This document shows positions 19,264-28,231 of a stretch of 64,000 bases of DNA, piece by piece. The notes under the pieces were generated by a model. The model was not told the origin of the DNA. It ran no database searches and saw only the letters and a list, made by a program, of their open reading frames with translations. Numbering within the stretch: position 1 is the stretch's first letter; each line of letters opens with the position of its first letter. The stretch is from an uncultured bacterium. GTDB taxonomy: Bacteria; Bacteroidota; Bacteroidia; Bacteroidales; Bacteroidaceae. The position numbers were made by a program, and so were the translations under genes. The DNA lies in the NCBI GenBank assembly GCA_905215345.1, contig CAJMPR010000005.1, positions 1 through 64,000 on the forward strand. Reading direction: 5' to 3'.

Positions 19264-19470
19264 GAACTTGAGTTCGATATAACTTTTGTTTGTTTCTTGA
19301 ACGATAATGAATTATTCCTTTTGTCGAATCCTCATTAGATGGAATGTATGGCGTTTATTATCAGCGTGATACATGTACCAAGCCGTTTTACATTTCGAAA
19401 CTTTTAGATGCGGACTACACAGACTAATAAAATTTTGTTTATCTTAATTATATATATTCATAACTTATTG

Positions 19471-19478
19471 TATATTTG
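19471..19478 (+). promoter_or_regulatory. -7 box for the small secreted protein gene
   Basis: TATATTTG, 27 bp before ATG 19506. No convincing -33 TTTG at the right distance. Confidence 0.45.
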
Positions 19479-19505
19479 CGCCTTGAATCGAAATAATTCA
19501 TTAAT

Positions 19506-20015
19506 ATGAAGGCAATTCACTTTGTTTTTTGTCTGTGTACGGCGCTCATGCTATCGACTGTAAGTAGTAAGGCAGCCGAAGAAGATTTCAAGACTTTCCT
19601 CGAGAAATTCACATCCAGTGCTTCATTTCAGTATTCCCGTATCAAGTTTCCATTAAAATCTCCCATCGTATTGCTGAAAGATGATGGTGAGACGGAGCAG
19701 TCTTTCCCATTTACCCGTGATAAATGGGCATTGCTGGATAGCGAAACTCTGAAGGAAGGGCGTAATACGGAAGAAGAAGGAGGAGTTTACATTTCTCGTT
19801 TTACCCGGAATGAACCTGCTCACAAAGAATTTGAAGCAGGTTATGATGAGTCAGAACCTTCTCTTCGTGTCGTTTTTGAATTAATAGGTGGTAAGTGGTA
19901 TGTCACCGATTGTTATAACGATTGGTACAACTTTGACTTGCCTATCAGCGAATTGAATGAAACAGTTCGCACGATGCAAGAAGAGAATAAGGCTTTCGAG
20001 GCCATTCATCCTTAA
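19506..20015 (+). CDS. Small secreted protein, DUF4348-like
   Basis: 169 aa with a signal peptide ending near VSSKAAEE. The mature part is acidic, with alternating hydrophobic strands and the motif VVFELIGGKWYVTDCYNDWYNF. It resembles DUF4348-type Bacteroides proteins, a recollection that should be tested with a profile search. It has its own promoter and terminator, so it is monocistronic. I assign no function. Confidence 0.6.
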   Translation: MKAIHFVFCLCTALMLSTVSSKAAEEDFKTFLEKFTSSASFQYSRIKFPLKSPIVLLKDDGETEQSFPFTRDKWALLDSETLKEGRNTEEEGGVYISRFTRNEPAHKEFEAGYDESEPSLRVVFELIGGKWYVTDCYNDWYNFDLPISELNETVRTMQEENKAFEAIHP

Positions 20016-20037
20016 TTTATTTCTTTAATAAAGATTG

Positions 20038-20073
20038 TGCCGGAAATAAGATCGTGTATCATTCCGGCATTTT
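20038..20073 (+). terminator. Intrinsic terminator after the small secreted protein gene
   Basis: TGCCGGAA (20038-20045) pairs with TTCCGGCA (20062-20069), 8 bp, followed by TTTTG. It lies 23 bp after the stop codon. Confidence 0.65.
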
Positions 20074-20163
20074 GAACCGATGAAGAGTTTGCTTATTTTC
20101 TGAGTGAATGAGTGAAATACTTCATTTCTGTACGATTTTCATCCTTCTTCCATACGATTTATA

Positions 20164-20194
20164 CCCCTCTTTTTGGAAAAAGAGGGGTTTCTTT
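20164..20194 (+). terminator. Second hairpin terminator upstream of the PL8 operon
   Basis: An 11-bp perfect stem (20164-20174 with 20177-20187, cccctcttttt and its complement, 2-nt loop) followed by TTTCTTTG. The TTTCTTTG tail also loosely resembles a -7 box for the DUF6250 gene beginning at 20210, so termination and promoter elements may overlap. Confidence 0.6.
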
Positions 20195-20209
20195 GTACAG
20201 TACTAAATT

Positions 20210-20920
20210 ATGCAACTGTTACTAATGCCTTGGATTATGCGATTATCATCTCTTTTAACTACTCTTCTTTCGTATATGCTGTCGGCTACCGCGGCACAGG
20301 CTTCTTGCCGGCTTTCAGATTGGGCATCGGAAGATTCTTCGGGGAAATTGCAGATAACCTCTATCAGTGATACTATGGATATTATTTCTCCTGACGGATT
20401 ATCCCTCTGGTATAAAAAGCGTTTGACCGGTAATTATGAAATCAGCTATCGGGTGAAAGTTATTAAAGGGGATGGGACGTACGACCGCCTTAGTGATTTG
20501 AATTGTTTTTGGGGGGCAGACGATCCTGAATATCCCGATGATTTTTTTGCCCGTAGCAATTGGCGTAAAGGTGTATTTCAGAATTATAATACATTGAACC
20601 TATATTATGTGGGTTATGGCGGAAACGAAAATAGTACTACCCGTTTTCGTGCCTATCACGGAGAATATTACATGGTAGACGATACAAAGAACAAACCTGT
20701 GATAAAAGAGTATACGGATGAATCTCATCTTTTGAAGCCTGATATGTGGTATGCGATACGCATCCGCGTGGCGAATGGCATGACTACATTCAACATAAAC
20801 GGTGAAGAACTTTTCCGCCTGTCGATAAAGGATGAGGAAGGAGACGGATATTTTGCTTTACGTTTGTGGAAAAATCATGTTTGTTTCACTGACTTTCAAG
20901 TAAAGTACTTAGATAACTAA
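20210..20920 (+). CDS. DUF6250 family secreted protein
   Basis: 236 aa; ATG 20237 (MRLSSLL) would leave a more typical signal peptide ending TAAQA and is a possible true start. The mature protein looks like a concanavalin-like beta-sandwich: LSLWYKKRLTGNYEISYRVKV, then WGADDPEYPDDFFARSNWRKG and DMWYAIRIRVANGMTTFNINGEELFR. These are typical of DUF6250, which I recall as associated with polysaccharide lyases. It lies 21 bp before the PL8 gene on the same strand, so the two form an operon. Glycosaminoglycan binding or trimming is inferred from that pairing only. Confidence 0.7.
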   Translation: MQLLLMPWIMRLSSLLTTLLSYMLSATAAQASCRLSDWASEDSSGKLQITSISDTMDIISPDGLSLWYKKRLTGNYEISYRVKVIKGDGTYDRLSDLNCFWGADDPEYPDDFFARSNWRKGVFQNYNTLNLYYVGYGGNENSTTRFRAYHGEYYMVDDTKNKPVIKEYTDESHLLKPDMWYAIRIRVANGMTTFNINGEELFRLSIKDEEGDGYFALRLWKNHVCFTDFQVKYLDN

Positions 20921-20941
20921 CCTTAAATAAATAGAATAGAA

Positions 20942-23900
20942 ATGATGCGATTCAGTAGATGGACAGTAGTAGTAGGGATGCTCCTGGGAGCTATGTTGCC
21001 GTTAAATGGCGAAGCTCAAGTAGTTAAAAATGAAAGATTGCTTTCCTTTGAGGAAGAACAAGTTCCAATATTTATTTCGGGAACAGATTCTCATTTGAAT
21101 ATTAGTGATGAACATTACAGAGACGGCAGCCACAGTTTAAGTTGGGCTTTTGAACCGGGTGCTGTTCTGTCTGTAAAGAAGGATTTGAAATTTGAAAAGA
21201 AAGATCCTACCGGAAAGGATACTTATCTCTCCGCTTTCATTGTATGGGTTTATAACGAACAGGCACAGGACAAGGAGATAGAATTCGAATTCCTGAAAGA
21301 CGGAAAGAAATGTACTTCGTTTCCATTTGGCATCAACTTTACCGGTTGGCGCGGAGCATGGGTATGTTTTGAACGTGATATGCAAGGCACACCCGAAGAA
21401 GGTATGAACGAGATTCGTATTCTGGCTCCCGATGTGAAAGGCAAGTTATTCTTCGATCATCTGATTACGGCCAGCAAGGTAGATGCTAGGCAGCAGTCTG
21501 CCGATTTACAAGTACCTTTCGTCAATAAGGGTACCACCAACCATTGGTTGGTAATCTATGAGCATTCTTTGTGGAAACCGGATATCGCTCTGACTCCCAT
21601 TGTCGAGAAACAGAAACAGGAGATTCAACTTATGGAGAAGCGTTTCCGTGATATGTTATATACGCCTTCTACGCTCTCAGATAAGGAAATGGCAACTATC
21701 CGCAAGAAGTATGACTTCTATAAGATTACTTACAGGGATGGAAAAGTAACCGGGCTTCCTATCTATTTCGTACGCCAATCCGAGGCCTACGAACGCATGA
21801 TACCCGATTGGGATAAAGATATGTTTACCAAGCAGGGTGTGGAGATGAGTGATTATTTCAATCTGATGAAGCGCATTTCCATTGCTTATAACAATGCTTC
21901 GGATGTAACTCTGAAAGAAGAATTGAAGCGGAAATTTCTTGCCATGTACGATAATATCACCGACCAGGGGGTAATATACGGCAGTTGCTGGGGAAATATC
22001 CACCACTATGGATACAGTATGCGTGGTCTTTTCGTATCTTATTTTCTGATGAAAGATGTTCTGCGCGATGCCGGTAAACTGGACGAAGCTGAACGCACCC
22101 TTAACTGGTATGCTATCACTAACGAGGTATATCCCAAACCTACAGTCAACGGTATTGATATAGATACTTTTAATACTAAGTTACAAGGCCGTATTGCAAG
22201 TATCCTTATCATGGAAGATACGCCCGAGAAATTGCAATACCTGCGTTCGTTCTCCCGTTGGTTGGACTATGGATGCCGTCCGGCAGTAGGGCTGGAAGGC
22301 TCTTTCAAAAAAGACGGAGCGTGTTTTCACCATTGTAATGCCTATCCTGCTTATGCTGTAGGCGGACTGGACGGAGCAACCAATATGATTTATCTGCTGA
22401 GCGGAACCGAGTTCAAGCTATCGGAAGAAGCACACGAAACAGTTAAGAGAGTACTTCTCACCATGCGCTTTTATTGTAACCTGAAGCAATGGTCACTTTC
22501 TATGTCCGGTCGTCATCCCAATGGTGGAGGCGAATTGATTCCAATCCAATATGCTACGATGGCTATTGCCGGGACCCCGGACGGCAAGCAAAAGTACGAT
22601 GCTGAAATGGCGGCTGCCTACCTGCGCCTGGTTGCTTATTCAGAAACTCCGGATAAAAATGCTGCCGAATATCTGCCGAAAGCTTCCACTAAGCAGGAAC
22701 TACAGATGAAAAAGCTTCTTGAAGCACAAGGTTTCCGCCCTGAACCTGACCCGCAAGGGAATCTTGCTTTGGGATATGGTTGCGTATCCGTACAGCGTCG
22801 TGATAATTGGGCAGCGGTAGTTCGTGGGTATTCCCGTTACCTTTGGGCATCCGAACATTATCTTCCTGCCAATTTCTATGGACGTTACCTGGCACATGGA
22901 AGTATGCAGATATTGACCGGAAAACCTGATGAAATGGTTACTTTTACTACCAGTGGCTGGCAGGAGAACGGATTCGACTGGAATCGTATTCCGGGAGTTA
23001 CGAGTATTCATTTACCTTTCGACCAGCTTCGTGCCAAGGTGTTGAATGTGGATGCCTTCTCCGGCATGGAGGAAATGCTTTATTCCGATGAAGCTTTTGC
23101 CGGTGGACTATCCCAGGCACGTCAAAACGGGAACTTCGGTATGAAGCTGCACGAACATGACAAGTACAACGGTTCACACCGCGCCCGTAAATCCTTCCAT
23201 TTCTTCGATGGTACTATTGTATGCCTCGGCACGGATATTGAGAATCTGAATACGGAGTTCCCCACGGAGACCACTGTCTTCCAGTTGGCTGCGATTACTC
23301 CTGAGACACACCGCTATTGGGAGGCTTACAAAAGCGACGGACAAACCTATATTGACCCTAACGGTGTAGGTTACTATATAGCTAAATCTTCGTTGAAATC
23401 GGCTAAATTTGAAAAGGAATTTCCACAGGTTACGGTAGGCGAACGCAGTACGGAACCTACTTCCGGCGATTGGGTTTCCCTGATATTAGAACACGGTAAA
23501 GCACCGAAAGGGGCATCTTATGAATATGCCGTGTTGCCCCGTACCGATGCCGCCACTCTGAAAGCATTTGCCAAGAAACCTACTTATAAGGTTTTGCAGC
23601 AAGACCGTAATGCACATATTGTTCGTTCCCTGAAGGATAATCTCACTTCTTACGTTTTGTTTGAAACCCCGCAGACACTTCCTGCCGAAGGTCTGTTGCA
23701 GAAAGCCGATACATCCTGTCTCGTGATGATACGTGAAGACCACGATAAATTACTTCTGACCGTTTCCCAACCGGACTTGGCTCTGTACCGTGGACCGAGT
23801 GACGAAGCTTTTGATAATGACGGAAAGAGAGTTGAACGCAGTATCTACTCCCGTCCGTGGATTGGCAATGACAGCCAGGAAATTCCCGTAACAATTACGC

Positions 23901-24028
23901 TGAAAGGTATGTGGCAGTTGGCCGAAACCCCTTACTGCAAACTTGTTTCGTCCGATAAGAAGCAAACTGTAGTACGCTTTACGTGCAGGGATGCGGCAAG
24001 TTTTGATGTGGAATTGAAGAAACGATAA
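20942..24028 (+). CDS. PL8-family chondroitin/hyaluronan lyase (chondroitinase ABC type)
   Basis: 1028 aa, about the length of chondroitin ABC lyases, with a signal peptide ending LNGEAQ. An N-terminal lyase_N beta-sandwich (about 30-190) precedes an alpha/alpha toroid catalytic domain (about 215-590) and beta-sandwich lyase_8 domains (about 600-1028). Candidate catalytic residues are His464 and Tyr471 in HHCNAYPAY, Arg524 in SGRHP and Glu638 in ASEHYLP; the His-Tyr and His-Arg spacing matches the family. The enzyme cleaves chondroitin/dermatan sulfate or hyaluronan by beta-elimination, giving unsaturated disaccharides for the GH88 and sulfatases encoded elsewhere in the window. Endo or exo mode cannot be decided here. 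Confidence 0.92.
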   Translation: MMRFSRWTVVVGMLLGAMLPLNGEAQVVKNERLLSFEEEQVPIFISGTDSHLNISDEHYRDGSHSLSWAFEPGAVLSVKKDLKFEKKDPTGKDTYLSAFIVWVYNEQAQDKEIEFEFLKDGKKCTSFPFGINFTGWRGAWVCFERDMQGTPEEGMNEIRILAPDVKGKLFFDHLITASKVDARQQSADLQVPFVNKGTTNHWLVIYEHSLWKPDIALTPIVEKQKQEIQLMEKRFRDMLYTPSTLSDKEMATIRKKYDFYKITYRDGKVTGLPIYFVRQSEAYERMIPDWDKDMFTKQGVEMSDYFNLMKRISIAYNNASDVTLKEELKRKFLAMYDNITDQGVIYGSCWGNIHHYGYSMRGLFVSYFLMKDVLRDAGKLDEAERTLNWYAITNEVYPKPTVNGIDIDTFNTKLQGRIASILIMEDTPEKLQYLRSFSRWLDYGCRPAVGLEGSFKKDGACFHHCNAYPAYAVGGLDGATNMIYLLSGTEFKLSEEAHETVKRVLLTMRFYCNLKQWSLSMSGRHPNGGGELIPIQYATMAIAGTPDGKQKYDAEMAAAYLRLVAYSETPDKNAAEYLPKASTKQELQMKKLLEAQGFRPEPDPQGNLALGYGCVSVQRRDNWAAVVRGYSRYLWASEHYLPANFYGRYLAHGSMQILTGKPDEMVTFTTSGWQENGFDWNRIPGVTSIHLPFDQLRAKVLNVDAFSGMEEMLYSDEAFAGGLSQARQNGNFGMKLHEHDKYNGSHRARKSFHFFDGTIVCLGTDIENLNTEFPTETTVFQLAAITPETHRYWEAYKSDGQTYIDPNGVGYYIAKSSLKSAKFEKEFPQVTVGERSTEPTSGDWVSLILEHGKAPKGASYEYAVLPRTDAATLKAFAKKPTYKVLQQDRNAHIVRSLKDNLTSYVLFETPQTLPAEGLLQKADTSCLVMIREDHDKLLLTVSQPDLALYRGPSDEAFDNDGKRVERSIYSRPWIGNDSQEIPVTITLKGMWQLAETPYCKLVSSDKKQTVVRFTCRDAASFDVELKKR

Positions 24029-24128
24029 TGTCCTAAGGGTGGGGTATCTATATTGAAAGCGTTTCTCCTTACCACTTAAAGATAATGACTTTACTACTTA
24101 ACACATAAAACATACCTATCTTTTAACC

Positions 24129-24217
24129 GAAAACACCCGGATGTTTTACCCCAAAACATCCGGGTGTTTTCACTCATAACATAGGGATGTTTTGCCTTAA
24201 AACATCCGGGTGTTTTT
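24129..24217. terminator. Tandem hairpins with a repeated arm between the convergent PL8 and dus genes
   Basis: The first hairpin is perfect: a 19-bp stem (24129-24147 with 24153-24171) and a 5-nt loop. The second (24184-24208) has a 9-bp stem and reuses the same right arm, AAAACATCCGGGTGTTTT, at 24199-24216. T-rich ends on both strands make it a probable bidirectional terminator. Confidence 0.75.
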
Positions 24218-24271
24218 ACCTCTCAGCCCTATACTTTATACTTTTTGGTCATATCCGGAAGATATATGAGG

Positions 24272-25231
24272 TTAAGGCTTGTGGTATGAACCGAGCAGAT
24301 TGCTGACGGCAGCCTCGTAGTTGTCCAGCTTCGTGGTTTTATGAATGACTTTCTTAGCCTTGTGATCTCCTTCGGGTAACAAGTATTCCCAAAAGCTTTT
24401 CATCTTCATCAGTAGTTGCAAGTCTCCACCTTGCAGTTGCTCTTGGTAGCTGCTGAATACTTCGGCATGCAGTTGACCTACTTTTTTAGCCATTTCATCG
24501 GAAGAAAGCATTTTCCCTTGTTGATATTCGTATGCCAAGGCGGGATTGGCAAGCAAGCCGCGTCCAATAACCACACCCGCTAATTTTGGGAAACGTTCGG
24601 TTATGGTTTCTATATCCTCCGTTGTGTGCAAGTCTCCGTTATAAAGCAACGGTTTTTCACATCCTTTATAGAAGGCTTCAAAACCGTTCAAATCAACTTC
24701 TCCTTTGTACTGCTGTTTCCCCAGACGCGGATGCAGGATGATGTGTGACAATGGTAACTCATTCAGTAACGGCAGGAGTGTAAGACATTCTTCTGCTTTT
24801 TCCCAACCAAGTCTCAGTTTAATGGAAAACCGGAGTTCCGAATACTTCTCTACAATGGTATTGAGCAGAGCCTTTACTTCTTCAGGATAGGGCAACATAC
24901 CAGAACCGTTATGCCTCTTTGCAAGCATAGGGAAGGGACACCCCAGATTAATATCTATCTCCTGGTAACCGTTTTCGGTGAAAAGAGAGATTACCTGCCC
25001 GGCTTTTTCTGCTTCCGGTGCAATGAGTTGTGGTATCAGGTGCAAGCCTTGATTGTTCTCAGGATTGACATCACGTGCGTCGCGTCGGCGGATTTCTCCG
25101 CGTTCAATGCGTACGAAAGGAGAGTAATAGGTCTCGATACCACCGAATATGCGGGCATGCGCCCGTCGGTAGATAGCATCCGTATAGCCTTGCAGCGGAG
25201 CGAAATGGATAGGTAATGGGTTCTTGTTCAT
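24272..25231 (-). CDS. dus: tRNA-dihydrouridine synthase
   Basis: 319 aa from ATG 25231 (MNKNPLPIHFAPLQGYTD). An in-frame ATG 132 bp upstream would run through the stop of the GH43-like gene and adds non-family sequence, so it is rejected. TIM-barrel Dus motifs are present: APLQGYTDAIYRR, the catalytic-Cys segment DINLGCPFPMLAKRHNGSGML, HPRLGKQQYKGEVD and the FMN-phosphate motif VVIGRGLLANP. It reduces uridines in tRNA D-loops with NADPH and FMN. Subfamily is not certain. It lies 19 bp downstream of the GH43-like gene and may be read through from it. Confidence 0.92.
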   Translation of the reverse strand: MNKNPLPIHFAPLQGYTDAIYRRAHARIFGGIETYYSPFVRIERGEIRRRDARDVNPENNQGLHLIPQLIAPEAEKAGQVISLFTENGYQEIDINLGCPFPMLAKRHNGSGMLPYPEEVKALLNTIVEKYSELRFSIKLRLGWEKAEECLTLLPLLNELPLSHIILHPRLGKQQYKGEVDLNGFEAFYKGCEKPLLYNGDLHTTEDIETITERFPKLAGVVIGRGLLANPALAYEYQQGKMLSSDEMAKKVGQLHAEVFSSYQEQLQGGDLQLLMKMKSFWEYLLPEGDHKAKKVIHKTTKLDNYEAAVSNLLGSYHKP

Positions 25232-25250
25232 GGCTGCAAAGATACGGATT

Positions 25251-26384
25251 TTATTTGTTGTCCAATATGGGAATGACCATATTCCACGAGCGGGTTGCAT
25301 TTTCAAATCCGCCGGGTCCATCCATAGTGGCAAAGAAGATATAAGCAGGTTTGCCGTTTTCAAAGAAAATGAAAGGACGTTCCAGCTGGCCTTGCTTTTC
25401 TATTTTACCGTCTTTGTATTCTACGGTGAGGGAGTAGGCTTTCGGGTCTTTATCTATAGTCCAGTGAATACCGTCTTTGGAGTGTGCCATGACGCCACCG
25501 CCCCGTTCGCCGGTGAACTTCGATACATGGTCTTTGAAGATGGCGTGATAGCCGTTCTTGTCTTTCCACAAGTAAGGGTCTTCGGCTTCGCCCTGCCCGT
25601 CTACCTCAAAGATAGGGCAGTCATTGTTCAGCATCTGGTAAGGACTTTCGATACTGGGAGCGTATGCCATTCCGAGACTCATGTCAGAGTACCCGTCATT
25701 ACCCACGTAGCGACGTCCCTTGAATATCATCATTACCGAGCCGTCTTCCTGTATTATGGGTGAGGGGTTAGAGGTGAGGAAGCTGTAAAAAGTATTGGGC
25801 TTGGTTTTCAGGATAGGTTCATCCAAGCGTTTCCAAGGGCCATAAGGAGAGTCGGCAACAGCCATTCCTACACGCTTGTTCGACCGTCCTACAATACACC
25901 AAGGGCTATCCAACGTCAACTGCTCATAAGTAGGGTCGGCAAAAGGATGGGTAGAACCCATATAGATAAGGTAGTATTTGCCGTTCTGTTTGAGTATGCG
26001 GGGATTATGGGTGGAACGTCCGTCCCAATATTGCGCTCCGCGGGCGGGGAGTGCCACGTTGCTGAATTGGTAAGGGCCTTGGGGTACATCCGATACGGCG
26101 TGTACTATTTCGGAAGCCACCATCCAGCCCGGATGAAACGGTAGACTCTTGGGGAAACGCGAAACGAACATGTGATATTTTCCGTCTTCTCCTTTTACTA
26201 CCGAACTTCCCCACACCCAGTAACCTTCGCACTGGAATGCCGGTGTACGTAGCGCTTTGCCTAAACGGTGGAACAACTGATTCTGTGATTTTTGCTTCAG
26301 TTCTACCAGATTATCAATTTTCTGTGCGGATGCTGCCACAAGCAGAAAAACGGTAAAAAGAAGGAGTAAACTGCATCTTTTCAT
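25251..26384 (-). CDS. Secreted GH43-like five-bladed propeller protein
   Basis: 377 aa with a signal peptide ending AASAQ. The repeated pattern GKYHMFVSRF, GKYYLIYMGS, IQEDGSVMMIFKGR, KNGYHAIFKDH and PAYIFFATMDGPGGF is that of GH43/GH-F-type beta-propellers with acidic residues in each blade (AEDPYLW, ERPFIFF). The exact CAZy family and substrate are unclear, and some such proteins remain unclassified. It has its own -7 box and follows the terminator of the PUL 2 susCD unit, so it is a separate transcript. Its position between PL8 and PUL 2 suggests a part in glycosaminoglycan processing. Confidence 0.72.
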   Translation of the reverse strand: MKRCSLLLLFTVFLLVAASAQKIDNLVELKQKSQNQLFHRLGKALRTPAFQCEGYWVWGSSVVKGEDGKYHMFVSRFPKSLPFHPGWMVASEIVHAVSDVPQGPYQFSNVALPARGAQYWDGRSTHNPRILKQNGKYYLIYMGSTHPFADPTYEQLTLDSPWCIVGRSNKRVGMAVADSPYGPWKRLDEPILKTKPNTFYSFLTSNPSPIIQEDGSVMMIFKGRRYVGNDGYSDMSLGMAYAPSIESPYQMLNNDCPIFEVDGQGEAEDPYLWKDKNGYHAIFKDHVSKFTGERGGGVMAHSKDGIHWTIDKDPKAYSLTVEYKDGKIEKQGQLERPFIFFENGKPAYIFFATMDGPGGFENATRSWNMVIPILDNK

Positions 26385-26422
26385 AAAGCGATGATATTAT
26401 TAAGGTTGTTTTCTTATGGAAG

Positions 26423-26430
26423 CAAAGATA
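26423..26430 (-). promoter_or_regulatory. -7 box of the GH43-like gene
   Basis: TATCTTTG on the minus strand, 38 bp upstream of the start codon at 26384. Confidence 0.5.
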
Positions 26431-26591
26431 GCCAATCTTTCTTTATCGGGTATTTGCCCTTGACCGATACGTACAAAAATAGCACTAAATACGGATGATT
26501 GGAGTGGTTTGTAGGACTAATATGAAAGTAAGCTTTCGTCTGTTTGCTTTGAGATAGTGCAAGTTTCTTTCTGTGTTACAGGAATTATGAA

Positions 26592-26631
26592 ATAAAAAAG
26601 AGGGGGAAGAACCTCACGGTGCCTCCCCCTC
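26592..26631 (-). terminator. Intrinsic terminator of the PUL 2 susCD transcript
   Basis: On the minus strand GAGGGGGA (26631-26624) pairs with TCCCCCTC (26607-26600) and is followed directly by TTTTTTATT. It lies about 70 bp after the susD stop. The rest of the 318-bp gap (26385-26702) holds only this hairpin and the GH43-like promoter. Confidence 0.8.
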
Positions 26632-26702
26632 ACGCATATCAAATTGATTAAGGTCTATTGATATTTTATAATAAAGTAAGGTTAGAAGTTTTGTGTAATG
26701 TA

Positions 26703-28205
26703 TTAATAACCTGCATTATTAGTCCAGCCGGTAAGGTCAATTTGTTGTTGAGCTATCGGGAAGTAATAATGATTGTTAGCTTTGAACGTAGAACCTTCCC
26801 ATGCTTCAGCACGTACATCTTTTACTTTTTCCAGACGAACCAGTTCAAACCAACGCTTCATTTCTGCAAAAAATTCCCAACCGCGTTCATTGGATACAGC
26901 AGCTATAAATTCGGTGGGGTCAGTAGTGGTAGTCAATGCCAGTTGATGGTCTTCATATTCGGCACGTTTCTGTACTTCCTGAATAGCGTCCAGAGCTTCT
27001 GTGCTTACGCTGTTTGTTGCGCGCGTAGAGGCCTCTGCATACATTAGCAATACGTCCGCGTAACGGTAAATACAGGTGATGCCATTAGCTTGGGCACTCT
27101 TACCCGGGTCACCGTCGTCATAATCATAATATTTGGAAATAGCCGGAAGTTTGTCTGAGCTATCTTTATAGTTGATTCTTTTCGTGTTTTTACCGTCCTT
27201 TACATCCCATTCGGTCATATAGTTCCATTCTTTACGGGCATCGTTCGGATAGTTCAAGAAGAATTTTTCATTTCCATAATAGTCTGCCCAACCGGCATTG
27301 AGAGCAAAGTCAACCGGATAATAAGATTTACCATAGTTACTTGCCGTTTTCAGTTTGTTACTATGCTGCAAAGCGAACATTACTTCGTTTGTCTGAGTTT
27401 TGTTTGCCTCTTTCCACAAGTCTGCATAGGGTTTTGTCAGCTTCAAACCGGAATTGTCTATGATGTCTTTAGCGGCTGTTGCTGCCAGTCCGTAGTATTC
27501 AGTACCTTTGTTCAGCGGCCAGCCTGCCATTGTCATGTAGACGTCCGCCAAGCAGGCTTCAGCTGCCCATTTGGAAGGTGTGGAGTTTCCGTTACGGCCA
27601 TTGTTGGGTAGCCATTCCACAGCTGTTTTCAGGCTCGGTATAATCGCTTTGTCATAGATTTCTGTTACGGATGTTCTCGGCATGGTGATTGTCGGCTCAT
27701 TTTCTAATATTAGGGGGCAATCGCCATATAGACGTACTAGGTAGAAATAGGAAAGACCACGCATAAAATAAGCTTCACCCAATACTTGTTTGAAGGCTTT
27801 GGCTTTGGTCTCATCCGTAGGAATGGCAGAACCGTTAATTATTTTGTTGGAACTGCTGATGACTTTATAGAACAGTTTCCATGTGGTGGTAAAGTCAGCA
27901 TCGTTGGCTGTAATATTCGGAGTCAGTCTTCCATAGTACTCCAACTCATTACCGGCTTTTGCTGCACGGTAGGTGATGTCGTCTGCGCAGACATTTAAAC
28001 GTTGTAGGCGGCTATTAAAACCGTAGTTGTCGCTCCAAAGATCGTTGTAGAGAGCGTCTGATGTCTTTTCAAGACTTGCCTGATCTATGGTGGCAAAGTA
28101 TTCATCTTCAGTGATAAAGGATTCCGGTTCTTGCGTAAGGTCTACGCAGGATGTTGTCAAGAATAGACCCCCAGTGATTGCTGTTAAGTATATTAATTTC
28201 TTCAT
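26703..28205 (-). CDS. SusD/RagB-family outer-membrane lipoprotein (PUL 2)
   Basis: 500 aa from ATG 28205 (MKKLIYLTAITGGLFLTTSC, lipobox TTSC); an in-frame ATG nine codons earlier overlaps the susC stop and gives a poorer signal sequence. SusD motifs include GEAYFMRGLSYFYLVRLYGDCPL, YRYADVLLMYAEASTRA and VSNERGWEFFAEMKRWFELVR. It is the lid and glycan-binding partner of the SusC encoded just upstream. No separate surface glycan-binding lipoprotein gene follows; a terminator does. Confidence 0.95.
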   Translation of the reverse strand: MKKLIYLTAITGGLFLTTSCVDLTQEPESFITEDEYFATIDQASLEKTSDALYNDLWSDNYGFNSRLQRLNVCADDITYRAAKAGNELEYYGRLTPNITANDADFTTTWKLFYKVISSSNKIINGSAIPTDETKAKAFKQVLGEAYFMRGLSYFYLVRLYGDCPLILENEPTITMPRTSVTEIYDKAIIPSLKTAVEWLPNNGRNGNSTPSKWAAEACLADVYMTMAGWPLNKGTEYYGLAATAAKDIIDNSGLKLTKPYADLWKEANKTQTNEVMFALQHSNKLKTASNYGKSYYPVDFALNAGWADYYGNEKFFLNYPNDARKEWNYMTEWDVKDGKNTKRINYKDSSDKLPAISKYYDYDDGDPGKSAQANGITCIYRYADVLLMYAEASTRATNSVSTEALDAIQEVQKRAEYEDHQLALTTTTDPTEFIAAVSNERGWEFFAEMKRWFELVRLEKVKDVRAEAWEGSTFKANNHYYFPIAQQQIDLTGWTNNAGY

Positions 28206-28231
28206 ATTATTCTTATTTAATAGGTTAATCA

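Noticed and set aside
25232..25363. 44-codon N-terminal extension of the dus gene
   Set aside because: It overlaps the 3' end of the GH43-like gene and its sequence does not resemble the Dus family; MNKNPLPIHFAPLQG is the natural start.
26733..27047. Long antisense frames within susD, the RND pump and fabF genes
   Set aside because: They lie opposite well-supported genes and show no protein family features; they reflect codon bias of the real strand.
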